Positions 32,141 to 42,189 of a DNA stretch of 64,000 nucleotides are shown here, piece by piece. This DNA comes from JADLDB01 sp040755835. Lineage in GTDB: Bacteria; Myxococcota; Myxococcia; Myxococcales; Myxococcaceae. Location: contig JBFMAB010000057.1 in the NCBI GenBank assembly GCA_040755835.1, positions 62,001 to 126,000 of the forward strand, written 5' to 3'. Within the stretch, counting starts at the first letter, position 1. Each line of letters opens with the position of its first letter. The position numbers and the translations under genes are program-made. Below the pieces are notes generated by a model that saw only the letters and a program-made list of their open reading frames with translations, had not been told where the DNA came from and made no database searches.

Positions 32141-33958
32141 TCAGCGGTAGCCCTGCGCCTGCAGCGTGAAGAGCCGCGCGTACCGACCGCCCTTCGCCAG
32201 CAGCTCGTCGTGGCGGCCCAGCTCCGTCAGCTTCCCGCCTTCCAGCACCGCGATGCGGTCCGCCATGCGCACGGTGGAAAACCGGTGCGAGATGATGATG
32301 GCGGTCCGGTCCTTCGAGAGCGCCTTGAAGCGCTCGAACAGCGCCACCTCGGCCTCGGCGTCGATGGCCGCGGTCGGCTCGTCGAAGATGAGCACCTCCG
32401 CGTCGCGCATGAAGGCCCGCGCGATGGCCAGCTTCTGCCACTGCCCGCCGGACAGCTCGTGGCCCTTCTCGAACCAGCCGCCGAGCATCGTCTCGTACTT
32501 CTCCGGCAACGACTCGATGACCTCCGCCGCGCCGCCCTTCTCCGCGGCCGCCGCCACCGCCGCGCGGTCCTCGAGCAGCGCCGGCTGCCCGACGCCGATG
32601 TTCTCGGCCGCGATGAACTGGTACCGCACGAAGTCCTGGAACACCGCGCCCACGCGCTCGCGCAGCCCCCGCACGTCCAGCTCGCGCACGTCGACGCCGC
32701 CGTAGGTGATGCGCCCCTCCGTCGGCTCGTAGAAGCGGAGCAGCAGCTTGATGAGGGTCGTCTTCCCCGCGCCGTTCTCCCCGACGAGCGCCAGCTTCTC
32801 GCCGGGCCTGAGCGTCAGCGACACGTCCTTCAGCGCCCAGCCGTCCTTTCCCGGGTACTTGAAGGACACGTTCTCCAGCTTCAGCGCGTGCGGGCCCTTT
32901 GGCAGCGCCTTCGGCTCGCCCCGCGTCTGCTCGACCTCCACCTTCAGGTCGAGGAAGCCGGTCAAGTTCGAGAGGAACAGCGCGTCCTCGTACATGCGCG
33001 CCACCGCGCCCAGCACCGCCTCGAACGCCTGCTGCCCCTGGCGGAACACCGCGAGGTACAGCGTCAGGTCGCCCACGGTGATGTGGCCGTCCGCCGCGCG
33101 CCCCGCCACCAGCACGTAGCAGACGTAGAACGCCGCCAGCGACAGCACGCCCAGCAGCGTCCCCAGCCACAGCCGCTTGCGCGCGAGCTTCCGGTCCTCG
33201 CCGAGGAACTTCTCGAACAGCGCCCGGTAGCGACCCAGCACGGTAGGGCCCAGGCCGAACAGCTTCACCTCCTTCACGTGCGAGTCGCGCGTGAGGATCC
33301 ACTCCAGGTAGTTGAGCCGCCGCGCCTCGGGCGCGCGCCACGAGTACAGCCGGAACGCGTCGCCCGACAGCTTCGTCTCCGCGAGGAAGGAAGGCACCGC
33401 CGCCACCAGCAGCACCAGCACGCTCCACCAGCTGATGGTCCACAACAGCACGGCGAAGCTCGCCAACATCAGCCCGCTCTTCACGACGGACACCGCGTCC
33501 AGCGCGAGCGACAACGGCCGCATCGACGCCTCGCGCCGCGCGTTCTGCATCACGTCGTACGTCTCGGAGTCCTCGAAGTGCTCGAGGCCCAGCGTCAGTG
33601 CCTTCTCCAGCAGCCGCTCGTTGAGCAGGCGGCCCAGGTTCACGCGCAAGAGCTCGCGCACGTACGCGTAGAGCCGCCCGGTCAGCAGCGTCGCCACCGC
33701 GAGCCCCAATTCCCAGCCGACGTAGCGCAGCACCTGCGCGCGCGCGGCCTCCGACGGGTGCTGCGCCGCCTCCACCACCGCGTCGAGGATGAGCTTCGCC
33801 ACCCACGCCATCGACGCCGGCAGCGCCGCCTGCACCAGCGTCAACGCCGCCAGCCCCAGCGCGCTCGAGCGATCCGCCTGCCACACCAGCGACAGCGCGC
33901 GCGGCAACTGCGCGAGCAGCTCGCGGGTGGACAGCGTGCGGTCCTTCGCCTTCGCCAT
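32141..33958 (-). CDS. ABC exporter (fused membrane domain and ATPase)
   Basis: A 605-residue half-transporter of the type I exporter class, probably a homodimer in the inner membrane. The ATG at 33958 gives MAKAKDRTLSTRELLAQLPR; further upstream codons only add unconserved residues. About six membrane helices cover residues 25-320 (for example LGLAALTLVQAALPASMAWV). The ATPase has Walker A GENGAGKT at 393-400, the Q-loop in VGAVFQDFVRYQF, the signature LSGGQWQKLAIARA, Walker B VLIFDEPTAAID and the switch His in IIISHRFSTVR. The substrate is unknown; multidrug or lipid export is typical for the class. It is divergent from the pilY1 operon across 233 bases. Confidence 0.9.
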   Translation of the reverse strand: MAKAKDRTLSTRELLAQLPRALSLVWQADRSSALGLAALTLVQAALPASMAWVAKLILDAVVEAAQHPSEAARAQVLRYVGWELGLAVATLLTGRLYAYVRELLRVNLGRLLNERLLEKALTLGLEHFEDSETYDVMQNARREASMRPLSLALDAVSVVKSGLMLASFAVLLWTISWWSVLVLLVAAVPSFLAETKLSGDAFRLYSWRAPEARRLNYLEWILTRDSHVKEVKLFGLGPTVLGRYRALFEKFLGEDRKLARKRLWLGTLLGVLSLAAFYVCYVLVAGRAADGHITVGDLTLYLAVFRQGQQAFEAVLGAVARMYEDALFLSNLTGFLDLKVEVEQTRGEPKALPKGPHALKLENVSFKYPGKDGWALKDVSLTLRPGEKLALVGENGAGKTTLIKLLLRFYEPTEGRITYGGVDVRELDVRGLRERVGAVFQDFVRYQFIAAENIGVGQPALLEDRAAVAAAAEKGGAAEVIESLPEKYETMLGGWFEKGHELSGGQWQKLAIARAFMRDAEVLIFDEPTAAIDAEAEVALFERFKALSKDRTAIIISHRFSTVRMADRIAVLEGGKLTELGRHDELLAKGGRYARLFTLQAQGYR

Positions 33959-34191
33959 GCGGGAAGCCCAGCGTGTAGCCGCTCGCCGCCGCGCGCGCCG
34001 CTCTCTTTGGGCGGGTTGCCCAGCCCAGCGAAGGCCGACACCTCCGGCTCTCGCGCACATGCATCCCGGTGCGGCTTCGCAAAAGTTTCGTACCGAACCA
34101 ACTTGCGCGAAGCTGCCGCTGATCCGCGACTTCAAGCGGTTGCGACCGTGCACGATCTGTGCAGCCCCCTGCGACTCACCGAGGGACTTCT

Positions 34192-37100
34192 ATGCGCGCC
34201 TACATTCACTCACTTTTCGTCGTGATGCTGCTCGCCTCCGCGTCCGCGCTGGCGCAAGTGTCCCTGCCCGAGTCCGGGGCGCCTGTGAAGCCGCGCGTCT
34301 TCGTCATCTTCGACTCGTCGACATCGATGCAGGAGGACCCGGCGTTCCAGTCGAACTTCGGGTTTTACCCGTCGGACGACACGCAGGTCGACCCAGACAC
34401 GGACCCGCTGGGCAACTGCCGCAGCAAGTTCTGCATCGCGAAGAACGTCGTCTACGACGTGTTGAGGTCGCACACTGACGAGGTCCGCATCGGCCTCGCC
34501 TCGTACTACCAGTACCTCGCCCGCTACACGCCGGTGGACACCCGGCAGACGAAGTGCTGGTACGACGCCATGTTCAAGCCTGGGTTTACGCTGTACTACC
34601 CGCGCACCGGTACGACGCCGACGCAGTTCGGCGGAGTCACGGCGGTGGGTGACGTGGCGACCGGCGTGCAGCTCGGCGGTGGCGTCGCCAACAGTCACCA
34701 CCGGCGATGCCCCGCGAACTCCAACCACGCCTACAACCTCACGGTCGACATGGTGAACCCCACGTCCGTGCAGACGTGTCGCATCTACAGCCCCAACGCG
34801 GACCCGGGCACCTTCACGATGTCCACCAACCTGGGCGCCTCCTGCGTCAGCGGTAGTACGTACACCACCACCGGCTTCGCGGCGGACCCGGCAACCTGCC
34901 CGCTGGGAGGCACCTGCTACGTGCGAAACTACGCGGCTGGGACCACGTGCGCCCCGGCCGTCGACCCCGCCACCGTTTCGATGACGAGCCCCACGCTCGT
35001 GGTGTCCGGCACCTCGGCTGCAGCGAACGGCGACAACTGGACGAACTTTACCACCATCGGCGCCGAGTGCACGGGGGCCTATCCCTGCAACATGTATTCG
35101 GCCGGCCCAGGTGCGACGCTTACCAGCCGGCAGTCGTGGTACGGCCTGTTTGACGGCACCTGCGGCGGTGGTCCGAACGCGGGCGATGGCATGCCGTTCA
35201 ACTGCATCAACCCCAGCAGCACGTGGCCCTCCGCCGCGCAGCCCTTCAAGCACGCCTCCCGCGTCGACAGCGCCGTCAACACGTTCACCTCGACGATTAC
35301 CAACCAGACCGCCTGCCTCGGCACGCTGAACGTTCGCCAGCGGTACAGCGACGGCGGCAATCGCAAGCGCTTCATGACCGCCGGCGACTACGCCGCCGCG
35401 ACCGGCGGGCTGCCGTTGCCCGGCGGCTACTCGAACAACACGCCGACCAACAACTGCACGCCGAACTGGCCGTGCGACGTGACGCTGACCAACGACGTGC
35501 TGGTGCCGCAGGCGCCCGACAGGAGAAACGTCGGCAACTGTCCGTCGCCCGTCCCGCCCGGCGGCAGCTGCTCCTTGAACGGCACTTTCGGCACGTACCG
35601 GTTGCTGCGAACGAGCGCGAGCTGCCCGGCTCTGGCGGGCCCCTACTCGTCCGCTTCGGGCCTGGGAACCTGGCAGCGCAGCCCGACCTGTGGCTTGGGC
35701 GACAACCAGTGCAACTTCCAGGCGTCCGCGACCCCGACCGTCGGGGGCACGGCGGCCTGCGCGCCCAGCGTGACCCGCTGGGACGGCAACAGCCAGCCTG
35801 CCTGCTCCGACCTTGGCCTGACGTTCCCGTACACGGCGGGGGCCACGAACACGTATTCGGTCGCCAAGGACATCAGCGCAAGCTCGAGCTGCCCGGCCAA
35901 CGGCTCCGACGCGAAGAGCGGCACCGTGTACGGCACGAGCGGCGACTGGACGGGACAGACCAGCCAGCTGGGGACCTGCCGCGGCAGCACCAACCCCGGC
36001 GCTTGCACGCTCACCAACCTCAACGAGACGGCGTCCCCCAATCTGGAAACCTCTAACCCGGTCAGCTCCACCACGCCGCCCCCGGGCTTCTCCGGCCCGT
36101 TCGCCAGCGAGTCGAACATGGGCACGACGAAGATCGACCTGGACCCGCCGTGCACTGGCTACACCAACGGCACCACCTACGACCTGGGCACGAACGGGCT
36201 GGGCCGCTTCGAGGCCGGCTCGGGCCCCGGCGGCGCGACGCTCATTGGCATGAGCGGCGAGACGCCCATCTACAAGTGTCGCTTCCAAAAGCGTCAGCGG
36301 GTGTGGACGCGGCCGAAGAAGCGCTGCAACTACACCATCCAGAGCCAGGTCTTCACCACCGACAACTCCATCACCTGGTGTCAGTACGACCGGCTGCGTT
36401 ACCAGCTCGAAACGCCCCGCCCCGACCTGCATAACTGCACCTACTCGAACACCATCCGCCGGTTCGACTTCCAGTTCCCCACGAATCAGCAGTGCCTCTT
36501 CTACCGCATGCAGACCACCGGAACACGGCAGCTGTACAGCTACGTGTACCGCTACCAGACGAAGGGTGGCGAGTTCGCGGGCGCGGCGTCTCGGGTGACC
36601 ACTGGTGACGTGACCGACCCGGCGACGCCGTATGCGTCCTTCCAGGCCGACTGCCCGCTCACGTGGGACGACTGCCTCGGCGCCGGCACCATGTGCTACC
36701 TGCGCAGCAGCCCTAGGACGGGCAGCACCTTCCTGGGCTGGACGAAGAGTGTGAACCGCGGCGACGAGGGCCGCTTCGACACCAACGGCAGCATCGGCGA
36801 CTACGACTTCACCAACACCTCCTACTTCCCCCTGCGCAGCGGCGTGAACTCGGGGCGCAACCCGGCGAGCAACGCGGGCATCTCGTGCGTCGCGTCGGAC
36901 TACGGCACCCCGCCCGCCGCGGAGCCGGCGCGCAATCGCTACACGTGGCTCAACGGCAGCCCCCCCGGACCGATCCAGTACAAGCTGGTATCCAGCTACC
37001 TCGACTGCACGGACCCCGACGACCCGCTGACGTGCGCGACGAACGACATCGCCCAGATCAACGGCGACCCGCGCCCGGCGCCGAACACGCTCAACCCGAC

Positions 37101-39846
37101 GACGATGCCAGGCGGGCCGTACCTGCCCCTGACCTCGGCCGACTGGACCAACGCGGCCCGGAAGGCGTACGGCTACAGCGGCGTGGGTGCCACCTACGAC
37201 AGCCCGGCGCAGATGTTCCTCGGTTTCCCGGCGGACAATGACTCCACCGGCAACCTCGGCCAGCTCAAGCAGCTGATGTCGAAGTGCGAAAAGCCCAGCA
37301 CCTCCAACGTGTCGGGCATGACGTGGTCGGGCCGCGGCATCTGCATGCCGGACATCGGCGGTCCCAACCCCGATGACAAGTCCGACTTCACGCCGCTGTA
37401 CGGCTCGCTGCAGAACGTGCGCAAGTACATCGAGGCGTCGCTGCCGGGCGACACGACCTTCACCGGCAACACCACGTGCCGGCCCTACTACGTCATCCTG
37501 GCCACCGACGGTGCGGAGAACACGCCGTCGCACTACGCCGACGAGCACCTCGGCTCGCTGAGCCCCACCAGGCTCCAGGACGCCGTGACCGCGCTGCGAC
37601 ACATCAATTCGGGCGGGCGGCAGGTGGACGCCAAGACGTACGTCATCGGGTTCGGTGACGCGACGGCGGACCCGGCGGCCGCGGCGCTCCTCAACGCGAT
37701 GGCGTCGAGCGGTGGTACCACGGGCGCCTACTTCGCGTCGGCCAAGGCGAGCCTCGTCACCGAGCTCAACCGCGTGTTCTCGAGCATCCTCCAGGGCACC
37801 TACAGCCGCTCGAAGCCGGTCATCTCGACCGACGGTCGCTCCATCTACGCGTCGCAGTTCGACCGCATGTCCGGCACCAACGAGTGGCCGGGGCGCTTCT
37901 ATGCCTACGGCATCAGCGCGGTGGACGGCTCGTTGTACCAGCGCTGGGAGTTGTCGGAGCAGCTCAACAACAACATGACCGACGCGGACCGCAACCTCTT
38001 CACCGACATTCCGTCGGTGAGCCTGAAGACGAACTTCGTCGAAGGCAACGCCGCGCTCAATAACCGCCTGGACGACCACCCGCAGTACCCCGACGACGGG
38101 CCCGGCGGCAGCCCCGACCTCGAGCAAGACCGGCTCATCCGCTTCATGCGCAACAAGAGCAACGCGGAGCCCTACTTCCAGACGACCAACCCGCCGAAGC
38201 GACAGTCGCGCCTCAACGCCATCATCCACGCGGCCCCGGTGGTGGTGGGCAAGTCGGTGTTGCCCCCGTCGTGGGGCGGCCCGGCCGGTTCGACGTCGCT
38301 GGCGAGCTACGCCTCGTACCAGGCGGCCGTGGCCGGTCGTGAAGAGCGCGTCCTCGTCGGGGCCAGCGACGGCTTCCTGCGCGGAATCCGCGAGAACACC
38401 TCTGTGGCTGCGCGCGACGGCACGGAGGCGTGGGGCTGGGTGCCGTCGCCCATTCACAAGTACCTCTTCAAGCAGATGCTCGGGTACTACAACGGCATGG
38501 ACGGCCACATCGCCGTCGCCGACGTGTGCGCGGATGACGACGCGGACGGCAACGCCCGCAACTGTGCGCTGGCGAACTGGAAGACGCTGGCCATCGCCGC
38601 CACCGGGCGCGGCGGTCGCGGCATGATGGCGCTCGACGTCACGCAGCCCGACGATCCAAAGAAGATGTGGTCGTTCGTACCCGGCTCCGACTTCGGCTAC
38701 GCCGTGAGCGCGCCCATCATCGGGCGCGTGCAGACGAGCCCCACCAAGGACATCTACCTGGCGGTGTTCGGCGGCGGCCTGCGCGAGCAGGGCGTGGACG
38801 GACCGCTCGGCGATGGGCACGGCGACGAGGTGTACATGCTCAACGCCCTCACCGGGAACACGGTCCGCCTGTTCGACGCCGAAGGCGACATGGTAGACGA
38901 CGATATCTTCGGCGAGGACAACCAGTTCGCAGCGCGGCCGTCGTTCTGGGCGCGCACGGGCTCGCCCTACATGGACCACGCGGTGTACGGGACGGTCAAC
39001 GGTCGCATCTACATCTCCCGGTTCCGCAAGAAGGTGAAGATCGAAGGCGGCGAGATCAAGGTCGACGCGCGGACGAACCCCGACGACTGGCGGCCGCGCG
39101 TCTTCTTCGACCCCACGAAGAGCGAAACAAGCCGCACGCCCGGCAACAAGGAAGTGCGTGTGCGCCGCGTGAAGGAGGACCTGAGTGACCCGAGCGCGCC
39201 CGTCTACACGCAGGTGACCTCGGACCCCCTGGCAGTCCACCAGAACGGCAGCCCGGACCCCTGGGCGGGCGAGAAGCTGCCCCTGTCGCGCCGGCTGCCC
39301 ATTTACGTGCGCCCGCGGTCGGCGGCGGTGCATGATCCGTCGCGGCTGGTGCCCGACTACTTCGTCGGCACGGGCGACGGCGTGCAGCCCGGCAACCCGC
39401 GCAGCGAGTTCAAGTGGAACTACTTCTACGCGATCCACGACGACAACCGGCACGACGACGGCCACGACGACGGCGCGCCGCTGTGGGTGAACCAGTTCAT
39501 CAACGAGCGCGAGCAGGTGGTGGGGGAGCCGGCGATGGTCAGCGGCGCCCTCATCGTCGCGACCTACCTCCCGCCCGAGTCGACCTCGCCCTGCGAGAAC
39601 GCCGGCGACGCGTTCTTCTACTGCTTCAACCCGCTGTCGGGCGACCTGGTGAAGTGCCTCGTCAGCCCTGACGGTACGGCCACCTCCGTCCTCAAGTATG
39701 AGGGCGTCGGCATCCCGTCGGACCTGGTGACCGTGGGCGAGAACCTCTACTGGACGGCCTCGAACGTCAACGGTCCGCCGCGGAAGGAGACGGTGCGGCC
39801 GACCATCGAGACCGGCGACATCCGGTCGTGGCGGAGGGTGCGGTGA
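34192..39846 (+). CDS. pilY1: PilY1-like type IV pilus tip adhesin, very large
   Basis: A 1884-residue protein. The ATG at 34192 has GAGGG 6 bases upstream; the first 21 residues are a signal peptide (cleavage after SASALA). Residues 34-46 begin a VWA domain with the metal motif DSSTSM at 41-46. Its remaining parts (VILATDGAENTP near 1104, TYVIGFGDATADPAAAALLN) come only after about 1,000 residues of Cys-, Ser- and Gly-rich insert. Residues about 1250-1884 are the PilY1 beta-propeller (ERVLVGASDGFLRGIREN at about 1384, then DDPKKMWSFVPGSDFGYAVS). PilY1 sits at the pilus tip, controls pilus assembly and retraction, and binds surfaces. Minor pilin genes follow at once. The family call is firm, but the length is well above that of Pseudomonas PilY1. 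Confidence 0.92.
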   Translation: MRAYIHSLFVVMLLASASALAQVSLPESGAPVKPRVFVIFDSSTSMQEDPAFQSNFGFYPSDDTQVDPDTDPLGNCRSKFCIAKNVVYDVLRSHTDEVRIGLASYYQYLARYTPVDTRQTKCWYDAMFKPGFTLYYPRTGTTPTQFGGVTAVGDVATGVQLGGGVANSHHRRCPANSNHAYNLTVDMVNPTSVQTCRIYSPNADPGTFTMSTNLGASCVSGSTYTTTGFAADPATCPLGGTCYVRNYAAGTTCAPAVDPATVSMTSPTLVVSGTSAAANGDNWTNFTTIGAECTGAYPCNMYSAGPGATLTSRQSWYGLFDGTCGGGPNAGDGMPFNCINPSSTWPSAAQPFKHASRVDSAVNTFTSTITNQTACLGTLNVRQRYSDGGNRKRFMTAGDYAAATGGLPLPGGYSNNTPTNNCTPNWPCDVTLTNDVLVPQAPDRRNVGNCPSPVPPGGSCSLNGTFGTYRLLRTSASCPALAGPYSSASGLGTWQRSPTCGLGDNQCNFQASATPTVGGTAACAPSVTRWDGNSQPACSDLGLTFPYTAGATNTYSVAKDISASSSCPANGSDAKSGTVYGTSGDWTGQTSQLGTCRGSTNPGACTLTNLNETASPNLETSNPVSSTTPPPGFSGPFASESNMGTTKIDLDPPCTGYTNGTTYDLGTNGLGRFEAGSGPGGATLIGMSGETPIYKCRFQKRQRVWTRPKKRCNYTIQSQVFTTDNSITWCQYDRLRYQLETPRPDLHNCTYSNTIRRFDFQFPTNQQCLFYRMQTTGTRQLYSYVYRYQTKGGEFAGAASRVTTGDVTDPATPYASFQADCPLTWDDCLGAGTMCYLRSSPRTGSTFLGWTKSVNRGDEGRFDTNGSIGDYDFTNTSYFPLRSGVNSGRNPASNAGISCVASDYGTPPAAEPARNRYTWLNGSPPGPIQYKLVSSYLDCTDPDDPLTCATNDIAQINGDPRPAPNTLNPTTMPGGPYLPLTSADWTNAARKAYGYSGVGATYDSPAQMFLGFPADNDSTGNLGQLKQLMSKCEKPSTSNVSGMTWSGRGICMPDIGGPNPDDKSDFTPLYGSLQNVRKYIEASLPGDTTFTGNTTCRPYYVILATDGAENTPSHYADEHLGSLSPTRLQDAVTALRHINSGGRQVDAKTYVIGFGDATADPAAAALLNAMASSGGTTGAYFASAKASLVTELNRVFSSILQGTYSRSKPVISTDGRSIYASQFDRMSGTNEWPGRFYAYGISAVDGSLYQRWELSEQLNNNMTDADRNLFTDIPSVSLKTNFVEGNAALNNRLDDHPQYPDDGPGGSPDLEQDRLIRFMRNKSNAEPYFQTTNPPKRQSRLNAIIHAAPVVVGKSVLPPSWGGPAGSTSLASYASYQAAVAGREERVLVGASDGFLRGIRENTSVAARDGTEAWGWVPSPIHKYLFKQMLGYYNGMDGHIAVADVCADDDADGNARNCALANWKTLAIAATGRGGRGMMALDVTQPDDPKKMWSFVPGSDFGYAVSAPIIGRVQTSPTKDIYLAVFGGGLREQGVDGPLGDGHGDEVYMLNALTGNTVRLFDAEGDMVDDDIFGEDNQFAARPSFWARTGSPYMDHAVYGTVNGRIYISRFRKKVKIEGGEIKVDARTNPDDWRPRVFFDPTKSETSRTPGNKEVRVRRVKEDLSDPSAPVYTQVTSDPLAVHQNGSPDPWAGEKLPLSRRLPIYVRPRSAAVHDPSRLVPDYFVGTGDGVQPGNPRSEFKWNYFYAIHDDNRHDDGHDDGAPLWVNQFINEREQVVGEPAMVSGALIVATYLPPESTSPCENAGDAFFYCFNPLSGDLVKCLVSPDGTATSVLKYEGVGIPSDLVTVGENLYWTASNVNGPPRKETVRPTIETGDIRSWRRVR

Positions 39847-40505
39847 CGCCAGCCGAAAACCGGCCCCGGAGGCGGGGACGCCGCGGCGTCACCCTGCTGG
39901 AGGTCATGGTCGTGGTGGCGATCGTCGGCGTGCTCGGGGCGCTCTCCGCGGGCTTCACCGTGCAGATGCTCAAGAGCTCGCGGGTCAACACGGCGGCCAA
40001 GACGGTCAACGCCGCCATCGGCCTGGCCCGGCAGCGATCCATCACCGCCGGGTGCGCGCACTTCGCACAGCTCAACGGGCCGACGTACACGGGGGCGGGG
40101 CCGCAGGGGTTCCCCCGAACGCCGGGCACCGTGGCGATCGTGAGGAAGGCCGACTGCGACTCGACCAACGCCTTCTTCGAGGCGGGGGACCGGATCGTCG
40201 AGTCGGAGCAGTGGTCGCCCGACGACCCGTTCCTGCGGGCGCAGGTGGAGGTGCGGCCCCCGCCCGGCCTGGTGGGCGGTGCGCACATGGCCAATGACGC
40301 GATCACCTTCGGCTTCGATCGCCTGGGGCGCCGGAGCATCTTCGTCGACATGACGGGGGGCGGCATGGGGAACTTCGTGGTGAACAACGTCTTTGACGCC
40401 ACGGACGTCCTGGTGGTGTTCGAGGAGTCCGTCCCGCCGGGCAACAACCCGCAGTTGGGGGTGACGATGCGGGTGCGACCCGCGAGTTCGCCAAGGGTCA
40501 ACTGA
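39843..40505 (+). CDS. fimU: Minor pilin, FimU/GspH-type prepilin
   Basis: A 220-residue protein from the GTG at 39843, which overlaps the pilY1 stop (GTGA) and has GGAGGG 4 bases upstream; a GTG at 39828 is a second option. After a basic leader (about residues 1-15), RRGVTLLEVMVVVAIVGVLG carries the prepilin peptidase site (Gly before the cut, Glu at +5) and the hydrophobic helix. The mature part has one helix and a beta sheet ending VTMRVRPASSPRVN. FimU-type pilins join the minor pilin complex that primes type IVa pilus assembly. Its single cysteines (near TAGCAHFA and RKADCDST) may pair. Confidence 0.85.
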   Translation: MTPAENRPRRRGRRGVTLLEVMVVVAIVGVLGALSAGFTVQMLKSSRVNTAAKTVNAAIGLARQRSITAGCAHFAQLNGPTYTGAGPQGFPRTPGTVAIVRKADCDSTNAFFEAGDRIVESEQWSPDDPFLRAQVEVRPPPGLVGGAHMANDAITFGFDRLGRRSIFVDMTGGGMGNFVVNNVFDATDVLVVFEESVPPGNNPQLGVTMRVRPASSPRVN

Positions 40506-40927
40506 TGCGCGCCGGGACTCGAGGCTCGAGCATCCTGGAGGTCCTGGTGGCCTCTGCGCTGCTCCTGTTCGCGCTGGTCGGCGTCGTGGCGCTGCTCTCG
40601 CGCGCGGCCAACGCGGAGCGAGACGGGAACGTCGCAGTGACGGCCACCTCACTGGCACAGCAGACGCTCGCCGAGGTGGCGGCGGCGCGCTACGAAGGGC
40701 TGACTGCGGGCACCGGGCTCGACGGTGGCGTGACGTACGACGGTGCGGGCCGGCGGTACGGGCGCATCATCGACATTTTCGACGGCACGGCCGACGGCGG
40801 CTTCGCGTCCTACGACATCCGCGTCCGCGTCGAGTACAACTCGAGCTTGCCGCCCCCGTTCCAGACCGTGTTGCAGACCGAGGTGTGGGGTGTCGTGGCG
40901 CAGTCGCCGGACGGAGGCGGGCCATGA
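40505..40927 (+). CDS. pilV: Minor pilin, PilV-like prepilin
   Basis: A 140-residue protein whose ATG shares one base with the fimU stop (TGATG). The leader MRAGTRG ends in Gly; SSILEVLVASALLLFALVGV has Glu at the mature position 5 and the membrane helix. The C-terminal domain carries the usual PilV helix (SLAQQTLAEVAAARYEGL) and ends in GVVAQSPDGGGP. It is part of the primer complex with FimU, PilW, PilX and PilY1. It overlaps pilW by 4 bases. Confidence 0.85.
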   Translation: MRAGTRGSSILEVLVASALLLFALVGVVALLSRAANAERDGNVAVTATSLAQQTLAEVAAARYEGLTAGTGLDGGVTYDGAGRRYGRIIDIFDGTADGGFASYDIRVRVEYNSSLPPPFQTVLQTEVWGVVAQSPDGGGP

Positions 40928-42189
40928 GGACGAGGACGAGGGCGATGGCGCGGCGGGGAGCCCGTCGGGCGCTCGGCATGACGCTGATCGAGTTGTTGGT
41001 CACCGTCGCGGTGGCATCGCTGGTGGTGAGCGCGGCGGTCGCGGTGCTGGTGGCGATGTCCCGGCAGATGCGCGCGTCGGAGCGTCGCCTCGAGGCGACG
41101 AACGCGGCCATGTTGGCCACCGCCATCATCCAGGCGGACCTGACGAACGCGGGCTACCGCTTCCCCGTCCCGGCCTTCGCGCTTCGGCACTACAACAACG
41201 TCGACGCCACGACGAGCCTGAGCGGGCCTGCGCCGATCACCGTCGGGGGCAACTGCGCGGGCGGCACGGTGGGGTTGGTGCCGGGCACGGACGTCCTGGA
41301 AGTCATCCACGGCTTCGAACTGGTGGGGCCCGGTCGGGCGGAGGGCTTGATCAACTCCAACCCGCCCGCCGAGTACGAGATTGCGCTGGGGACGCTGGGC
41401 CTGCCCTTTGAGACGGCGGAGTTCCTCAGCGGCGCGGTGGGCTCAATCGTCGCGCTCTCAGGGCCGGACCAGCGCGCTTGCGTAGGCCGGGTGTTGGCGG
41501 CCGATGGCTTGCGGCCGAGCATCACCATCGAGCTGGTCGACCGAAACCTCCAGCGCATCACCGACCCCAATGCCTACCCCGTGGTGTGCCCCATTCCGGG
41601 CGGCACGGGGGGGACGCGCGTCTACCGGCTCCAACGTCGCGTTCGGTTCATGGTGTGCGGGCGCATCGGCGCAGATCCGAACGAGTACGCGCTGTACCGC
41701 CAGGAATCGGACCTGCGCGGCGATTTCGGCGCCCCGCAGGTGGTGCAGGAGGGCGTTGAAGACCTCCAGGTCTCGCTGGGGTACTCGGATCCCAACTCGC
41801 TCATCAGTGCGACCGGTTCTGGCGCGAGCTGTACGGGTACCGGTGGCGCGCGCATCTGCTACTGCGACGACGCCGTGGGCCCCAGCTCCTGTACGATGCC
41901 GCCGGACCAGCTCGAGCCGGACCTCGGCACGACTCGGACCATCGACACGGTCAGCGATCCGGCGATCGCGGTGTGGACCTCGCGCGTTCGAGGCGCGCGG
42001 GTGGTGGTCACCGGCATCGGCCAGCGTGCGGCGCACGATTTGAGCACGGGCCGCTCGACGATGAGCGACGACCTGCGGCGACCGGCCGCGTTCGACCACG
42101 CCGAAATGCCCGTCGCCAGTAAGGACGGGTACCTGCGCTCGCAGCAGTTCTCCGCCTTCTATGTCCACAACTTCGAGGTGGTGCCATGA
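40924..42189 (+). CDS. pilW: Minor pilin, PilW-like prepilin
   Basis: A 421-residue protein, starting by a 4-base overlap with pilV. The leader is long and basic (MRTRTRAMARRGARRALG); MTLIELLVTVAVASLVVSAA gives the cleavage site and hydrophobic helix. The large C-terminal domain carries a Cys-rich loop (GASCTGTGGARICYC, then GPSSCTMP), probably disulfide-linked. PilW is the largest of the minor pilins, as here, and forms a rigid part of the pilus tip base. It overlaps pilX by 4 bases. Confidence 0.85.
   Translation: MRTRTRAMARRGARRALGMTLIELLVTVAVASLVVSAAVAVLVAMSRQMRASERRLEATNAAMLATAIIQADLTNAGYRFPVPAFALRHYNNVDATTSLSGPAPITVGGNCAGGTVGLVPGTDVLEVIHGFELVGPGRAEGLINSNPPAEYEIALGTLGLPFETAEFLSGAVGSIVALSGPDQRACVGRVLAADGLRPSITIELVDRNLQRITDPNAYPVVCPIPGGTGGTRVYRLQRRVRFMVCGRIGADPNEYALYRQESDLRGDFGAPQVVQEGVEDLQVSLGYSDPNSLISATGSGASCTGTGGARICYCDDAVGPSSCTMPPDQLEPDLGTTRTIDTVSDPAIAVWTSRVRGARVVVTGIGQRAAHDLSTGRSTMSDDLRRPAAFDHAEMPVASKDGYLRSQQFSAFYVHNFEVVP

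Noticed and set aside
34210..39465. Very long open reading frame antisense to pilY1
   Set aside because: It is Arg/Ala/Val-rich shadow coding caused by high third-position GC. The plus strand has signal peptide, VWA and propeller motifs.
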